A DNA stretch of 64,000 nucleotides from Chitinophagaceae bacterium LGM1 (GTDB taxonomy: Bacteria; Bacteroidota; Bacteroidia; Chitinophagales; Chitinophagaceae), in NCBI GenBank assembly GCA_018604165.1, contig CP075895.1:1201501-1265500 (forward strand). The letters run 5' to 3'. The notes under the pieces are model-generated. The model was not told the origin of the DNA. It ran no database searches and saw nothing but the letters and a program-made list of their open reading frames with translations. Below are positions 51,255-60,935 of the stretch, one piece after another. A program made the translations under genes and the position numbers. Numbering within the stretch: position 1 is the stretch's first letter; each line of letters starts with the position of its first letter.

Positions 51255-52380
51255 ATAAACTATTGAAAGTGTTTCGTGTTTTGTTTGCCAAAGTTACTGC
51301 TTCTTCATGGGTTTTTGCGGTGATGTTAATGTGGCCCATTTTTCTGCCCGGCCGCCCCTCGCTTTTGCCATACCAGTGTATATGCACACCAGGTATGCGC
51401 CCTATGGCTTTCAGCACATCTTCCGTATTCCCTTTTTTATCTTTTGCAGGCTCTATTATATTTATCATAATAGTGTGCGCGGTTGATGAAGTGTCACCTA
51501 ACGGCATACCTGTTATCACGCGCAGCAGTTGCTCGTATTGAGATGTGTTGCAGCCCTCAATAGTGTGATGGCCGCTATTATGCGGGCGTGGTGCCAATTC
51601 ATTTACTAATACTTTATTTTCAGCAGTTACAAACATTTCCACCGCCAGTATGCCTTTTAATTGCAATGCTTCAGCTATTTTGGTAGCAATAGTTATGGCT
51701 TGGTTGGTAATGTCTGCTCCTATATCGCATGGACTTATCTGGTAGTCGAGCAGCAGTTTTACTTTGTCAAACTCCATCAGTATCGGGTCGTAGCATTTCA
51801 CCTCTCCCGCTTCGTTTCTGGATACTATTACAGATATTTCATGCTTTATTTGTACCAAGTCTTCTAATATTGACGGGCTGTCAAAAGCATTAGCAATATC
51901 ATCGACAGTTTTTAATATCATCACGCCTTTGCCATCGTAGCCATCGCGGCGCATTTTCAGGCAGGCAGGTAATTTATTTTTATGCTGCTTCAGTTCTTCT
52001 CGATTAGCTATTTCTATAGCAGGCACTACGGGTATATTGTGTGCTTCTAAAAATCGTTTTTGTGTAAGTTTATCTTGTATGGTTTCTACCGTTTCAGGGG
52101 CAGGGTATACTTTTACTCCTTTTTCTTGCAAGGCTCTTAATGCTTTGGTATTAACCGCTTCTTTTTCTATGGTAATAATATCCAGCCCTTCTCCAAATTT
52201 CATGACGTCATCATAGCTAAGGGTATCACCCAATTGAAAACCGGATGAATAATTAGCGCATGGAGCAGCTTTATCTGCATCCAATACTGATATGTGCAGA
52301 CCGAAGTCAACGGCATGCCTTATCAGCATCGCCCCAAGCTGCCCGCCACCCAATACACCTATCTTTTTCTGAAAAAACAT
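51241..52380 (-). CDS. purK: N5-carboxyaminoimidazole ribonucleotide synthase
   Basis: 379 residues, ATP-grasp. GVLGGGQLGAMLIRHA is the N-terminal signature, and MRRDGYDGKGVMILK lies in the ATP-binding region. EMFVTAENKVLVNELAPRPHNSGH holds metal ligands. It carboxylates AIR to N5-CAIR using ATP and bicarbonate. Forms a two-gene operon with purE downstream. Confidence 0.95.
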   Translation of the reverse strand: MFFQKKIGVLGGGQLGAMLIRHAVDFGLHISVLDADKAAPCANYSSGFQLGDTLSYDDVMKFGEGLDIITIEKEAVNTKALRALQEKGVKVYPAPETVETIQDKLTQKRFLEAHNIPVVPAIEIANREELKQHKNKLPACLKMRRDGYDGKGVMILKTVDDIANAFDSPSILEDLVQIKHEISVIVSRNEAGEVKCYDPILMEFDKVKLLLDYQISPCDIGADITNQAITIATKIAEALQLKGILAVEMFVTAENKVLVNELAPRPHNSGHHTIEGCNTSQYEQLLRVITGMPLGDTSSTAHTIMINIIEPAKDKKGNTEDVLKAIGRIPGVHIHWYGKSEGRPGRKMGHINITAKTHEEAVTLANKTRNTFNSLYEKS

Positions 52381-52424
52381 CTTAATATTTTGCGCAAATG
52401 TAATACAACAGTATTAAAAGCTGC

Positions 52425-53018
52425 CTACCTCGTCCACCTCAGCGACTTCAGCATATATTCTATATCCGTCCTCAAAAACTCGTTCACTGGTTTCAGCGAG
52501 TCGGCATTGGGGGTAACATCAAAATACAATGCGCCCCTCAAAAAATGCTTTTCGTAGTCGGTAGCATAAAACTGATAAGCCGAAGCTGCATTGCCACCCA
52601 CATTGTAAAACAAGCCATGCACTTTTACGCTGTCTATATGAAAATTGATGGGTTCTATGTAATCTGCGCGTTTGTTATGTACTGTTTCAGTCATTCTGTA
52701 GGCATCTTCCATCAGTTTTTCTATGGGTTGTGTAGCATTTACCGCTTTATAACTCAGGTACACCCGCCCGCCCAAATCAGGAAAATCTATATTTATCCAA
52801 TACGGGTTCTCTGGTTTCTCGCCAAAAAAGGTAGTGTCTTTTACAATTTTGCCATATACCGGGTACTTGAAACGATAGGGGAAAGAAGGGTCGTTAAACT
52901 CTGTATAGGCATGTTCCGGAAAATTAATAAGGAAATAACCGCGCGGCTTCGGTGTGTAGGTTTCGGGCTTGCAGGCTACCACCATGCTAAGTAATAATGC
53001 GGCAATCAAGTATCTCAT
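52425..53018 (-). CDS. gldD: Gliding motility lipoprotein GldD
   Basis: 197 residues. Lipobox MVVACKP (Cys16). YTPKPRGYFLINFPEHAY is the GldD signature, followed by PYRFKYPVYGKI and HIDSVKVHGLFYNVGGNAAS. GldD is required for gliding or type IX secretion in Flavobacterium and is conserved in T9SS-bearing Bacteroidota, in line with the T9SS cargo at 30186. No other gld gene is adjacent. It is divergent from the DUF3467 gene. Confidence 0.9.
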   Translation of the reverse strand: MRYLIAALLLSMVVACKPETYTPKPRGYFLINFPEHAYTEFNDPSFPYRFKYPVYGKIVKDTTFFGEKPENPYWINIDFPDLGGRVYLSYKAVNATQPIEKLMEDAYRMTETVHNKRADYIEPINFHIDSVKVHGLFYNVGGNAASAYQFYATDYEKHFLRGALYFDVTPNADSLKPVNEFLRTDIEYMLKSLRWTR

Positions 53019-53061
53019 ACACCCTCAAAACTATAATAAAATCACTAATTCTGCTTATGGC

Positions 53062-53092
53062 TTTAAGCTCTGCCTTTCTTTTGCTAATTTTG
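53062..53092 (+). promoter_or_regulatory. Candidate promoter of the DUF3467-guaA unit
   Basis: TTTA at 53062-53065 (one off TTTG) and TAATTTTG at 53085-53092 (TANNTTTG) are separated by exactly 19 bp, the Bacteroidota spacing. The start codon is 29 bp downstream. Confidence 0.5.
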
Positions 53093-53121
53093 CATCTCAT
53101 TTCTAAAAATGTCTTAATAAG

Positions 53122-53433
53122 ATGGAAGACCCACAAGTAGAACAGCAACTCAATATAGAACTCTCTGAAGAAATGGCGGACGGTACGTATGCCAATCTGG
53201 TTATTATAACTCATTCGTTTGCAGAATTCGTATTCGATTTTGTAAATGTAATGCCCAATGTGCCTAAAGCAAAGGTAAAATCTAGGGTAGTGATGACACC
53301 GCACCATGCCAAACGCTTAATGCGTGCCTTAGTAGATAATGTTAAGCGTTTTGAAGCACAAAACGGCGTTATCAAAGAGCAGGAGTCGGTAAACGTACCG
53401 TTCAATTTTGGTGGTACTACAGGGCAGGCGTAA
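53122..53433 (+). CDS. DUF3467 protein
   Basis: 103 residues, soluble, no signal. LSEEMADGTYANLVIITHS and FVFDFVNVMPNVPKAKVKSR are typical DUF3467, followed by VVMTPHHAKRLMRALVDNV. The fold resembles a small beta-sandwich; function unknown. It lies 21 bp before guaA, on the same strand and likely in the same transcript. Confidence 0.9.
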   Translation: MEDPQVEQQLNIELSEEMADGTYANLVIITHSFAEFVFDFVNVMPNVPKAKVKSRVVMTPHHAKRLMRALVDNVKRFEAQNGVIKEQESVNVPFNFGGTTGQA

Positions 53434-53454
53434 TATTTTTTGAAAAACAAGTAC

Positions 53455-54993
53455 ATGAATAATAAAATACTGATACTGGACTTCGGCTCGCAATACACAC
53501 AGCTTATTGCACGTAGTATTCGCGAACTGAATGTTTATTGTGAAATACAACCCTGCACCAAACCTATACAATACGAGCCTTCGCTGAAAGGTGTTATACT
53601 TTCGGGTAGCCCGTTTTCGGTAAATGATGCCAATGCACCCAAGCCCGATATTAAAGCCATTGCAGATAAGCTGCCTGTATTGGCAGTATGTTATGGCGCA
53701 CAATTATTAGCCCAACAAGCCGGTGGAGAAGTAGGCAAATCTACCCACCGCGAATATGGCAGGGCGCATCTGCAAAACATTGTACACGACCCATTGCTCG
53801 CTACCATCAGCAATGGCTCACAAGTATGGATGAGCCACAGCGATACCATCAAGCAACTACCTGTTGGCTTTGAGGTAATAGCAACTACGGAAAGCATACC
53901 TGTAGCGGCGTTTAAAGCTGCGGCTTCTTATGCAGCCAATCCGTTGTATGCCATACAGTTTCACCCCGAAGTAACACATAGTACAGATGGTCGCCAGTTA
54001 CTTAAAAACTTTGTGTACGACATCTGTGATTGCGAGGCTGACTGGACACCTGCATCGTTTGTACACGAAACGGTTGAGCGTATAAAGAATGAAGTAGGCG
54101 ATAAGAAAGTAGTAATGGCACTCAGCGGTGGGGTTGACTCAACCGTAGCTGCCACCCTTATACACAAAGCTATTGGCGATAAACTCTATTGCATATTTGT
54201 TGATAACGGACTGCTTCGCAAAAACGAATTTGAACAAGTGCTGGACGGCTACAAGCATCTGGGATTGAATACAAAAGGTGTAGATGCCAAAGCACTTTTC
54301 TATAGAGAGCTGGACGGTGTTAGCGACCCCGAACAAAAGCGTAAAATAATAGGCCGCCTGTTTATTGAGGTGTTTCAGGAAGAAGCCCAATTTTTGACAG
54401 ACGTTTCATTCCTCGGGCAAGGCACTATTTATCCGGATGTGATAGAATCTGTATCTGTACACGGCCCATCTGTTACCATCAAATCTCACCATAATGTAGG
54501 TGGCCTGCCAGAGAAGATGAATATGAAATTGGTGGAGCCATTGCGTTTCCTCTTTAAAGACGAGGTACGCAAGATTGGTAAGGAAATGGGTATTGATGAT
54601 ATTTTCCTGCAACGCCACCCTTTCCCCGGCCCGGGTTTGGGCATCAGAGTATTGGGCGCAATTTCTCCTGAAAAAGTAGCTATGCTGCAAGAAGCTGATG
54701 CCATATATATCCAACAACTGCGCGATAGCGGATTGTATAGTGAAGTATGGCAGGCGGGTGCTATGTTGTTGCCTGTGCAGAGTGTGGGTGTAATGGGCGA
54801 TGAACGTACGTATGAGTACACCGTTGCGCTACGTGCGGTAACATCGGTAGATGGTATGACGGCAGACTGGGCACATTTGCCATACAGCTTCCTTAGCAAA
54901 GTGTCAAACGATATTATCAATCATGTAAAAGGGATTAACCGTGTGGTGTACGACATCAGCTCGAAACCACCTGCCACTATTGAGTGGGAATAA
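53455..54993 (+). CDS. guaA: GMP synthase (glutamine-hydrolysing)
   Basis: About 512 residues from the ATG at 53455 (a TTG at 53440 is rejected). Class I amidotransferase domain: nucleophile Cys79 in [11 protein letters not shown], and His/Glu in [13 protein letters not shown] pyrophosphatase domain: PP-loop [12 protein letters not shown], and [13 protein letters not shown] near the dimer domain. It aminates XMP to GMP. A PBP1-like gene follows 9 bp later. Confidence 0.95.
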   Translation: MNNKILILDFGSQYTQLIARSIRELNVYCEIQPCTKPIQYEPSLKGVILSGSPFSVNDANAPKPDIKAIADKLPVLAVCYGAQLLAQQAGGEVGKSTHREYGRAHLQNIVHDPLLATISNGSQVWMSHSDTIKQLPVGFEVIATTESIPVAAFKAAASYAANPLYAIQFHPEVTHSTDGRQLLKNFVYDICDCEADWTPASFVHETVERIKNEVGDKKVVMALSGGVDSTVAATLIHKAIGDKLYCIFVDNGLLRKNEFEQVLDGYKHLGLNTKGVDAKALFYRELDGVSDPEQKRKIIGRLFIEVFQEEAQFLTDVSFLGQGTIYPDVIESVSVHGPSVTIKSHHNVGGLPEKMNMKLVEPLRFLFKDEVRKIGKEMGIDDIFLQRHPFPGPGLGIRVLGAISPEKVAMLQEADAIYIQQLRDSGLYSEVWQAGAMLLPVQSVGVMGDERTYEYTVALRAVTSVDGMTADWAHLPYSFLSKVSNDIINHVKGINRVVYDISSKPPATIEWE

Positions 54994-55002
54994 AACTTGG
55001 CT

Positions 55003-56301
55003 ATGAAGCGTTTGCTGAATCTGTGTTTATTGTTTACCCTCTTGTTGTCTGCTACATCGTATCAGGCAGACGCTCAGTTTTTTAAAAAACTGTTTGGTGG
55101 CGGTAAGAAAACACAGAAAAAAACAGAGCCGGTTAAGAAAAAGCCGGCTACATCACCCAAGCCAAAACAAAAGCCTGTAGTAAAAAAGCTGGAGCCTGAT
55201 TATCCGCCATCTCAAATAAAAACTAAATACAGGATAGATGTACTTGCTCACCTTTATTTGGATGAGTTAGTGAAAGATGGCAAACCTGTTTTCAAAGGTA
55301 AACTTCCTGATAAGGCTACAGGTGGGCTCGATTTTTATGAGGGTATCAAACTGGCAGCAGATACGCTCAATAAGCGTGGCTATAATATTGAAGTGTATAT
55401 ACACGATGTGGTAAATGCTAATCATACACCTGCTTCGCTCATCACCCGAAAAATACTTGACTCTACCGACCTGATAATAGGCGCTGTGAACACCAGTTAT
55501 GTAAAAGTGCTGGCCGACTATGCCGCCAAACGAAATATCAATTTTGTATCAGCACTTTCACCGTCTGATGCGGGCGTGAAGAACAATCCTTACTTCATAT
55601 TGCTGCAACCAACCCTGCAAACACATTGCGAGTGGTTAATGGCAGCTATAGCCAAGAAGCATAAAAACAAAACACCGCTTGTATTGTACCGCACTACTGT
55701 ACCCGTAGATAGCAATGCGTTTTCTTATATGAAACTGACAGATGGTATGGCAAACAAACTATTGTGCAACGCCATGCCTACTAAAGAAAAACTAAAGCCT
55801 TATCTTGATAGTACGCGTACCAATTTGCTGGTAGTACCTGTAATGGATGGCGCATTTGCAGAGAGCCTGTTGGGGCAGTTGCACCAATGGTTCCCCAATT
55901 ACAACTTTGATGTATATGGTATGCCAACTTGGAAAGGTGTTGCGGCATTGAAAAAAGCAGATGCTTTCCCGAATGTTGCTGTGTATTTCACGGCTCCGTT
56001 TTATTTCGATATGTCAACTGGCATTGGGCAGGCAGTAGCCAATGGGTATAAAAAAGATGTGGGTGGCTCAAAGCCAAGTGATATGGTATATCGTGGTTAT
56101 GAAACCATGTATTGGTACACCTACCTGCTGCATAAATACGGTACAATATTCAATGAGAAATTCAGCGATAATGCAGCTGCCCCATTTACAAGGTTTGAAG
56201 TAGTGCTGAAAAAAGATAAAGACGAAAAATTACTCTATCAGGAAAATAAACACATCGTCTTGTACCGCTACCAGAGCAGTTCGTACATGGTAGAGCAATA
56301 A
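55003..56301 (+). CDS. Exported periplasmic-binding-protein type 1-like protein with basic linker
   Basis: About 432 residues from the ATG at 55003. Signal peptide to about residue 24 (DAQFF), then a Lys/Pro-rich linker of about 40 residues (for example KKPATSPKPKQKP), then a PBP1 fold: YEGIKLAADTLNKRGYNIEV, ITRKILDSTDLIIGAVNTSY, VPVMDGAFAESLLGQL. The domain resembles substrate-binding proteins of branched-chain amino acid transporters, but there is no transporter gene. I recall PBP1 proteins with LysM domains beside guaA in other Bacteroidota; here a basic linker stands where LysM would be. A wall-bound role is possible. Confidence 0.7.
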   Translation: MKRLLNLCLLFTLLLSATSYQADAQFFKKLFGGGKKTQKKTEPVKKKPATSPKPKQKPVVKKLEPDYPPSQIKTKYRIDVLAHLYLDELVKDGKPVFKGKLPDKATGGLDFYEGIKLAADTLNKRGYNIEVYIHDVVNANHTPASLITRKILDSTDLIIGAVNTSYVKVLADYAAKRNINFVSALSPSDAGVKNNPYFILLQPTLQTHCEWLMAAIAKKHKNKTPLVLYRTTVPVDSNAFSYMKLTDGMANKLLCNAMPTKEKLKPYLDSTRTNLLVVPVMDGAFAESLLGQLHQWFPNYNFDVYGMPTWKGVAALKKADAFPNVAVYFTAPFYFDMSTGIGQAVANGYKKDVGGSKPSDMVYRGYETMYWYTYLLHKYGTIFNEKFSDNAAAPFTRFEVVLKKDKDEKLLYQENKHIVLYRYQSSSYMVEQ

Positions 56302-56305
56302 AGCC

Positions 56306-57457
56306 TTAATTGTGGTAGATGCCTGTGGCAGAAACCTTACTGTTGCCAATCATCGGTTTCATCTTCTCTTTCATTTCGTTGATGCGTTGCATACGGCGTT
56401 TGCGCATGTAGTATAGTACGGCATACAACCCGAAAGATACGCTCACAATACCCAATATGCCTATGTTAGGGTTGAAGTCTTGCAATAGCAACGCAATGGT
56501 TATCAGCAATATGTTGGATATGATAAGTATGGTAACCGTCATAGAGTGTGTAAAGCCTGCATCCAACAGGTAATGGTGCAGGTGTGTACGGTCTGCCTTA
56601 AAAGGCGATACACCACGCATCAGGCGGGTAGAAAATACACGGAATGAATCGAATGTAGGTACAAAAAGTATTGACAATCCCACCACCAATGCGCCCGATG
56701 GGCCATGAATAATGGTAGCAACTGTCTTCATCTCATTAAACGAGTTGACAAACAATACGCATAATACAGATATGATATAACCTATCAGCAACGCGCCTGT
56801 ATCGCCCATAAAAATGCGTGCAGGGGCAATGTTGAAACGCAGAAAACCTGCAATAGCACCCATCAGGCAGAAAGCCATGCTGGCAGCCCCCGGATTGTCG
56901 CTTGCAGCAAGGCACACACCTAAAGAAAAGCTGCTGAGAATACCGATAGAACCCGCCAAGCCGTCAATACCATCTATAAGGTTAAAGGCATTGATAACGA
57001 ATATGATGCCCACTATACTGAATATGATGCTGTACCAATAAGTAAGCTGGTACACACCGCATATACCATGCAATGAAGTGAGGCGTATATCTGCAATACA
57101 AACCGTAATAGCCGCCGCGGCAAACTGTGCAACAAATTTATTGGATGGGCTCAGCGACACAAGGTCGTCCATAATACCTGTCAGGAAAAGTATCAGCGAT
57201 GAAGCTATAATATAATTCCAGTTGCTGAAACTATCGTGGTTGAGGAATAAAGAACAGGTAGTAATGAAGGCGAAGAAGATACCAACACCGCCAAGATTTG
57301 GCACTATGCGCAAATGTATCTTACGGTCGTTATCGGGTATATCAAACAAACGCTTCTTTGCCGATATGAGCATGATTTGGGGAATAGACACCAGGCTTAT
57401 TATAAGCGCACTTATAAAAGTCAACAAATAAATAAGATGTGGCGGTAGTTGCGGCAT
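56306..57457 (-). CDS. MraY/WecA-family undecaprenyl-phosphate sugar-1-phosphate transferase
   Basis: 383 residues, about 11 membrane helices. Conserved blocks: IHLRIVPNLGGVGIF, GIMDDLVSLSP (DD motif), NAFNLIDGIDGLAGSIG, RIFMGDTGALLIGY and KADRTHLHHYLLD, all typical of WecA-like (GlcNAc-1-P) transferases more than MraY. It starts envelope polysaccharide synthesis by loading a sugar phosphate onto undecaprenyl phosphate. Basic C-terminal tail (about 345-383). Convergent with the PBP1-like gene (4-bp gap). The wecB gene follows upstream on the same strand. Confidence 0.88.
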   Translation of the reverse strand: MPQLPPHLIYLLTFISALIISLVSIPQIMLISAKKRLFDIPDNDRKIHLRIVPNLGGVGIFFAFITTCSLFLNHDSFSNWNYIIASSLILFLTGIMDDLVSLSPSNKFVAQFAAAAITVCIADIRLTSLHGICGVYQLTYWYSIIFSIVGIIFVINAFNLIDGIDGLAGSIGILSSFSLGVCLAASDNPGAASMAFCLMGAIAGFLRFNIAPARIFMGDTGALLIGYIISVLCVLFVNSFNEMKTVATIIHGPSGALVVGLSILFVPTFDSFRVFSTRLMRGVSPFKADRTHLHHYLLDAGFTHSMTVTILIISNILLITIALLLQDFNPNIGILGIVSVSFGLYAVLYYMRKRRMQRINEMKEKMKPMIGNSKVSATGIYHN

Positions 57458-57553
57458 TTTCTAGATTGCTAAGCTAAGTTGAGAACTAAAAAGAAAATAT
57501 TATCATTTTGTTACTCCATTAACAATTCGTTTATATATGATGTATAACTCCTT

Positions 57554-58639
57554 TTATAGTCTTTTTAGTACGGCCAATACACGTTCGGCAGCTTTTCCAT
57601 CCCACAGGTAAGGTATGTTCCCTTTGTTTTTACCTGTATGTATGTCGCCTATCGCTTTTTCAATATCAAACAATTCTTCACCTGCCAGCCTGTTTGTGCC
57701 TGCCTCTATGGTTTCGGGGCATTCACAATACGGATATAACGTAAGCGTGGGTGTCATTAGTACAGCACACTGCTCTTGTATGGTAGTACTGTCTGTAAGC
57801 ACGGCTCTTGCATTTTGCAGCAAATATCCCAACTGCCTGAAGCCCAAACGCTTTACTATGTGCAAATTATGTGCCTGAATTGCCAGTTTTTGTAATGCCT
57901 TCTCTGTTTCAGGGTTCACAACCATAATGATGGGCGTGTTCTTCAACTGTTTCAGGCAGGTAACTATCAGGTTTTTCAGGTTAGGAGCATGACCAGTGTT
58001 ATATGGCTTGTTAAGTATCAGCATGGCATAGCCATCTTTACGCAGCCCTAACGTGTCCCAAAATTCAGGTGCTGCAAATTGCTTTTTTACTTTTTGCACA
58101 GCATCTACATACGTATTGCCTGTAAAAAATATGTTTTCATCAGGCACACCGTTTATGCGTAGGTTCTCATTCGCTATTTGCGATGCAGTAAAATAAAAGT
58201 CAGCCACCGCCTCGCTGATAATTCTGTTCAGCTCGGCAGTATATTCACGGTTATTGGTGCGTATGCCTGCATGTAGTATAGCGAGTTTTATGTCGGGTAG
58301 TTTTCTTGCTGCAATAGCGCATCCGGCCGTAGTTGCTGTTTGTCCTGTCAACAATACCAGGTCAGGTTTGTTTTTTGTCAGTACACGTGCATATCTGGAA
58401 ATAGCCGATGCCATCTGAACGCTTTCGTCATTACTGTCAATATCCAGATAAATATTGGGTCGGCTGATGGCTAATTGGCTGAACAGGTCTTTATCAAGAT
58501 TGATGTCTATATCCTTGCCTGTATAAATAAATCTGTACCCTAAGCGAGTACCTTTTTTTTGCTCATACTGAATAGCTTCCAGTACAGATGCTATTCGCAC
58601 AATATCTGTCCTGCTTCCTGCTATTATATCAACCAGCAT
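57554..58639 (-). CDS. wecB: UDP-N-acetylglucosamine 2-epimerase
   Basis: 361 residues, GT-B fold. LVDIIAGSRTDIVRIASVLEA is the N-terminal start, LVLLTGQTATTAGCAIAAR resembles the conserved VxGD(T) region with Gln-Thr in place of Gly-Asp, and LTDSTTIQEQCAVLMTPTL is the UDP-binding motif, with ECPETIEAGTNRL the catalytic-site block. It makes UDP-ManNAc for polysaccharide synthesis. Substitutions near the GD motif suggest a divergent member; a different UDP-sugar cannot be excluded. Confidence 0.8.
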   Translation of the reverse strand: MLVDIIAGSRTDIVRIASVLEAIQYEQKKGTRLGYRFIYTGKDIDINLDKDLFSQLAISRPNIYLDIDSNDESVQMASAISRYARVLTKNKPDLVLLTGQTATTAGCAIAARKLPDIKLAILHAGIRTNNREYTAELNRIISEAVADFYFTASQIANENLRINGVPDENIFFTGNTYVDAVQKVKKQFAAPEFWDTLGLRKDGYAMLILNKPYNTGHAPNLKNLIVTCLKQLKNTPIIMVVNPETEKALQKLAIQAHNLHIVKRLGFRQLGYLLQNARAVLTDSTTIQEQCAVLMTPTLTLYPYCECPETIEAGTNRLAGEELFDIEKAIGDIHTGKNKGNIPYLWDGKAAERVLAVLKRL

Positions 58640-58718
58640 ATATGGTGTAATCAGTTATCCTCTTCGTTGTGCCGTACAACGATGCTAAGTGTAAATATAA
58701 GAAAGCAATCTCGTGATA

Positions 58719-59642
58719 TTATCTGTTGTTTTCCACAACGGTATTGGCAAAGCTATATAGGTTGAACGATGGAGATTGTATGGCATCTTGCAGGTGTAGC
58801 AATAGTTTCGCCTTACTGTAGCCACTCATACGTCTGTGTTGTATTATCTGCCAGCAGCGCTCTGTTAATAACTGTAACTTCTTTTCGGGTACATTATTAC
58901 GTGTTGTCAGATAACTTTCTACAGCTGCTGCCAACGCTACAACACCATTGCTTTCGGTAGCTATTGTTTTGATGACGGGTGTTTCATCTTCACCATGGCT
59001 TCGCTCGTGTGCCAGTACGCGTAGTGTGCGGTACAACGTATCTGCATTATCTCTGTCGGCTTTGTTCACAACAAATACATCGGCTATTTCCATGATGCCT
59101 GCTTTCAGTGTCTGCACTTCGTCGCCTGCCTCGGGCACAAGTGCTACTACGGTGCAGTCTGCCAGTCCTGCTATCTCTACCTCGCTTTGCCCTACGCCTA
59201 CAGTTTCTACCAATATATAATCGAATGGGGCGTGTTTCACCACATCTGTTATCTCTATGATTTTAGCATGCAACCCGCCAAGTGCGCCCCTTGTTGCCAG
59301 CGAGCGTATATATACAGATGGGTGGTTGTAAAAATCTGCCATACGTATCCTGTCGCCCAGCAATGCCCCATAGTTGAAGGGCGATGAAGGATCAACCGCT
59401 ATCACGGCTATTTTCTTACCTGCAGTTATCCAATGGTGTAGCAGTGCATTTACGAGGGTGCTTTTACCCGCACCGGGCGGGCCTGTTATGCCTACAACCC
59501 TTGCGGTTTCTGTGTTCTGTAGCTGTTGCAGCAGTTGTTCATATCCATCCAAATCATTTTCGGCCATCGTAATGCCCCTTGCCAGTGCCTTGTAGCTGCC
59601 TGCTTGTATCTCTGCCAAAAGTTGTGTTATCTTGTCCTGCAC
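58719..59642 (-). CDS. meaB: Methylmalonyl-CoA mutase-associated GTPase MeaB
   Basis: 307 residues from GTG at 59642. GITGPPGAGKSTLVNALL is the P-loop, DPSSPFNYGALLGDRIRM the conserved switch region, ETVGVGQSEVEIAGLAD follows Walker B, and VVNKADRDNA is the guanine-specificity motif. It is a chaperone for the adenosylcobalamin-dependent mutase, gating cofactor loading. No mutase gene is adjacent. Divergent from the O-antigen ligase-like gene, with a 45-bp intergenic gap. Confidence 0.93.
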   Translation of the reverse strand: MQDKITQLLAEIQAGSYKALARGITMAENDLDGYEQLLQQLQNTETARVVGITGPPGAGKSTLVNALLHHWITAGKKIAVIAVDPSSPFNYGALLGDRIRMADFYNHPSVYIRSLATRGALGGLHAKIIEITDVVKHAPFDYILVETVGVGQSEVEIAGLADCTVVALVPEAGDEVQTLKAGIMEIADVFVVNKADRDNADTLYRTLRVLAHERSHGEDETPVIKTIATESNGVVALAAAVESYLTTRNNVPEKKLQLLTERCWQIIQHRRMSGYSKAKLLLHLQDAIQSPSFNLYSFANTVVENNR

Positions 59643-59687
59643 TAAAAATGGTTTACACCCGTTATAGAGTAATTATATTACCCATTG

Positions 59688-60935
59688 ATGGACAAAAATA
59701 ATCCTCTTAGCCAATTTATTACTGTAAAAAGCAATCTGGCTTTGACATGTTGCATTGGTATGTTAGCCAGTTTCTTTTTATCGAGAGTTTGGTTGTCAAG
59801 TTTCATGGCTGCTTTTGGTTTGGTTGCTCTAGCAGGTATTCATCCTAAAAAATGGTTTTCGGACAAATGGTGGCTCATTGGTTTTGCGTGGTTAGGTATG
59901 TATGGTATTTCATTTTTCTGGTCGGATAACAAAGCAGATTGGCTGAACGCCTATACTGTAAAATCTCCAGTCTTACTGTTACCATTGGCATTTGCCTTAT
60001 TGCATGCATTCTCTGCCAAGCAGTTGCGCATATTCACCATGAGTGGTTGTATCATTATGTTGCTAGTAGTTGGCTACAGCCTGCATTTTTATCTTGAAAA
60101 TCCCACCTACTATGCCGAGCAATACGTGTACTCGCATATATTCCCTACACTGCCAGATAACGACCATATACGCCATAGCCTATCCATCAGCCTGTTTGTA
60201 GTATGGTGTGTGTATGCATGGGTGTTTTTAGATAATCGTTTGCAGCGATGGTTGGTAGGTGTTACAGTACTGGCGTTGAGTGTATACCTGCATATATTGG
60301 CTGCCCGCACAGGTTTGGTGGTGTGGTATCTCTTTGTGTTTTTGTGGGTAATGCGTTATGCCATGAAGAAGAGTTTTGTTGCAGGGGTGGGTTTGCTGGC
60401 AGTTTTATGCATCTCAGCATTCGTTGCGGTAAAAACAATACCCACATTGGAAAAGAAAGTATGGTATGTTACCCACAGCATAGAGTTATACAAGCAAGGT
60501 AATATGCAGTCGGGTTATAGCGATATTGGCAGGCTTATATCTTACAAAGTAGCGGGTGGTGTTATTGCCGCTAATCCCGCATTGGGTGTTGGCAGTGGTG
60601 ATATGCGTACTGAAATGCTGAAAGGTTATGATGCTAAATTCAAAGAAGTACCCCAAGAATACCGCCTACTGCCGCACAACCAATTTTTTATTGTCATGTT
60701 GGCTACTGGTTTGATTGGTGTTGTATTATTTACCATCTGGGTTATCATGCCGCTTAGCTGGCTTAAAGATGGCAAGCGTACTTTCTACCTTTTTGTAACC
60801 TGGTTTGTGCTAGTACTTACGCTGCTTATAGAGCCGATGCTGGAAGTACAATACGGTGTATTCGTATATTTGTTTTTCCTGCTGTGGATAAGGCACGCCA
60901 TCCGCACAGGCGAAAACATTTACAGGCATGACTAA
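59688..60935 (+). CDS. O-antigen ligase family membrane protein
   Basis: About 415 residues from the ATG at 59688 (a TTG at 59685 is adjacent). About 11-12 membrane helices and a large periplasmic loop near residues 260-330 containing NPALGVGSGDMRTEML and RLLPHNQFFIVMLATGLIG. The loop and its H-N-Q pattern (LPHNQ) match Wzy_C / WaaL ligases that transfer polysaccharides to lipid A or proteins. Overlaps the LON-domain gene by 8 bp. Fits with the WecA- and WecB-like genes nearby. Confidence 0.85.
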   Translation: MDKNNPLSQFITVKSNLALTCCIGMLASFFLSRVWLSSFMAAFGLVALAGIHPKKWFSDKWWLIGFAWLGMYGISFFWSDNKADWLNAYTVKSPVLLLPLAFALLHAFSAKQLRIFTMSGCIIMLLVVGYSLHFYLENPTYYAEQYVYSHIFPTLPDNDHIRHSLSISLFVVWCVYAWVFLDNRLQRWLVGVTVLALSVYLHILAARTGLVVWYLFVFLWVMRYAMKKSFVAGVGLLAVLCISAFVAVKTIPTLEKKVWYVTHSIELYKQGNMQSGYSDIGRLISYKVAGGVIAANPALGVGSGDMRTEMLKGYDAKFKEVPQEYRLLPHNQFFIVMLATGLIGVVLFTIWVIMPLSWLKDGKRTFYLFVTWFVLVLTLLIEPMLEVQYGVFVYLFFLLWIRHAIRTGENIYRHD

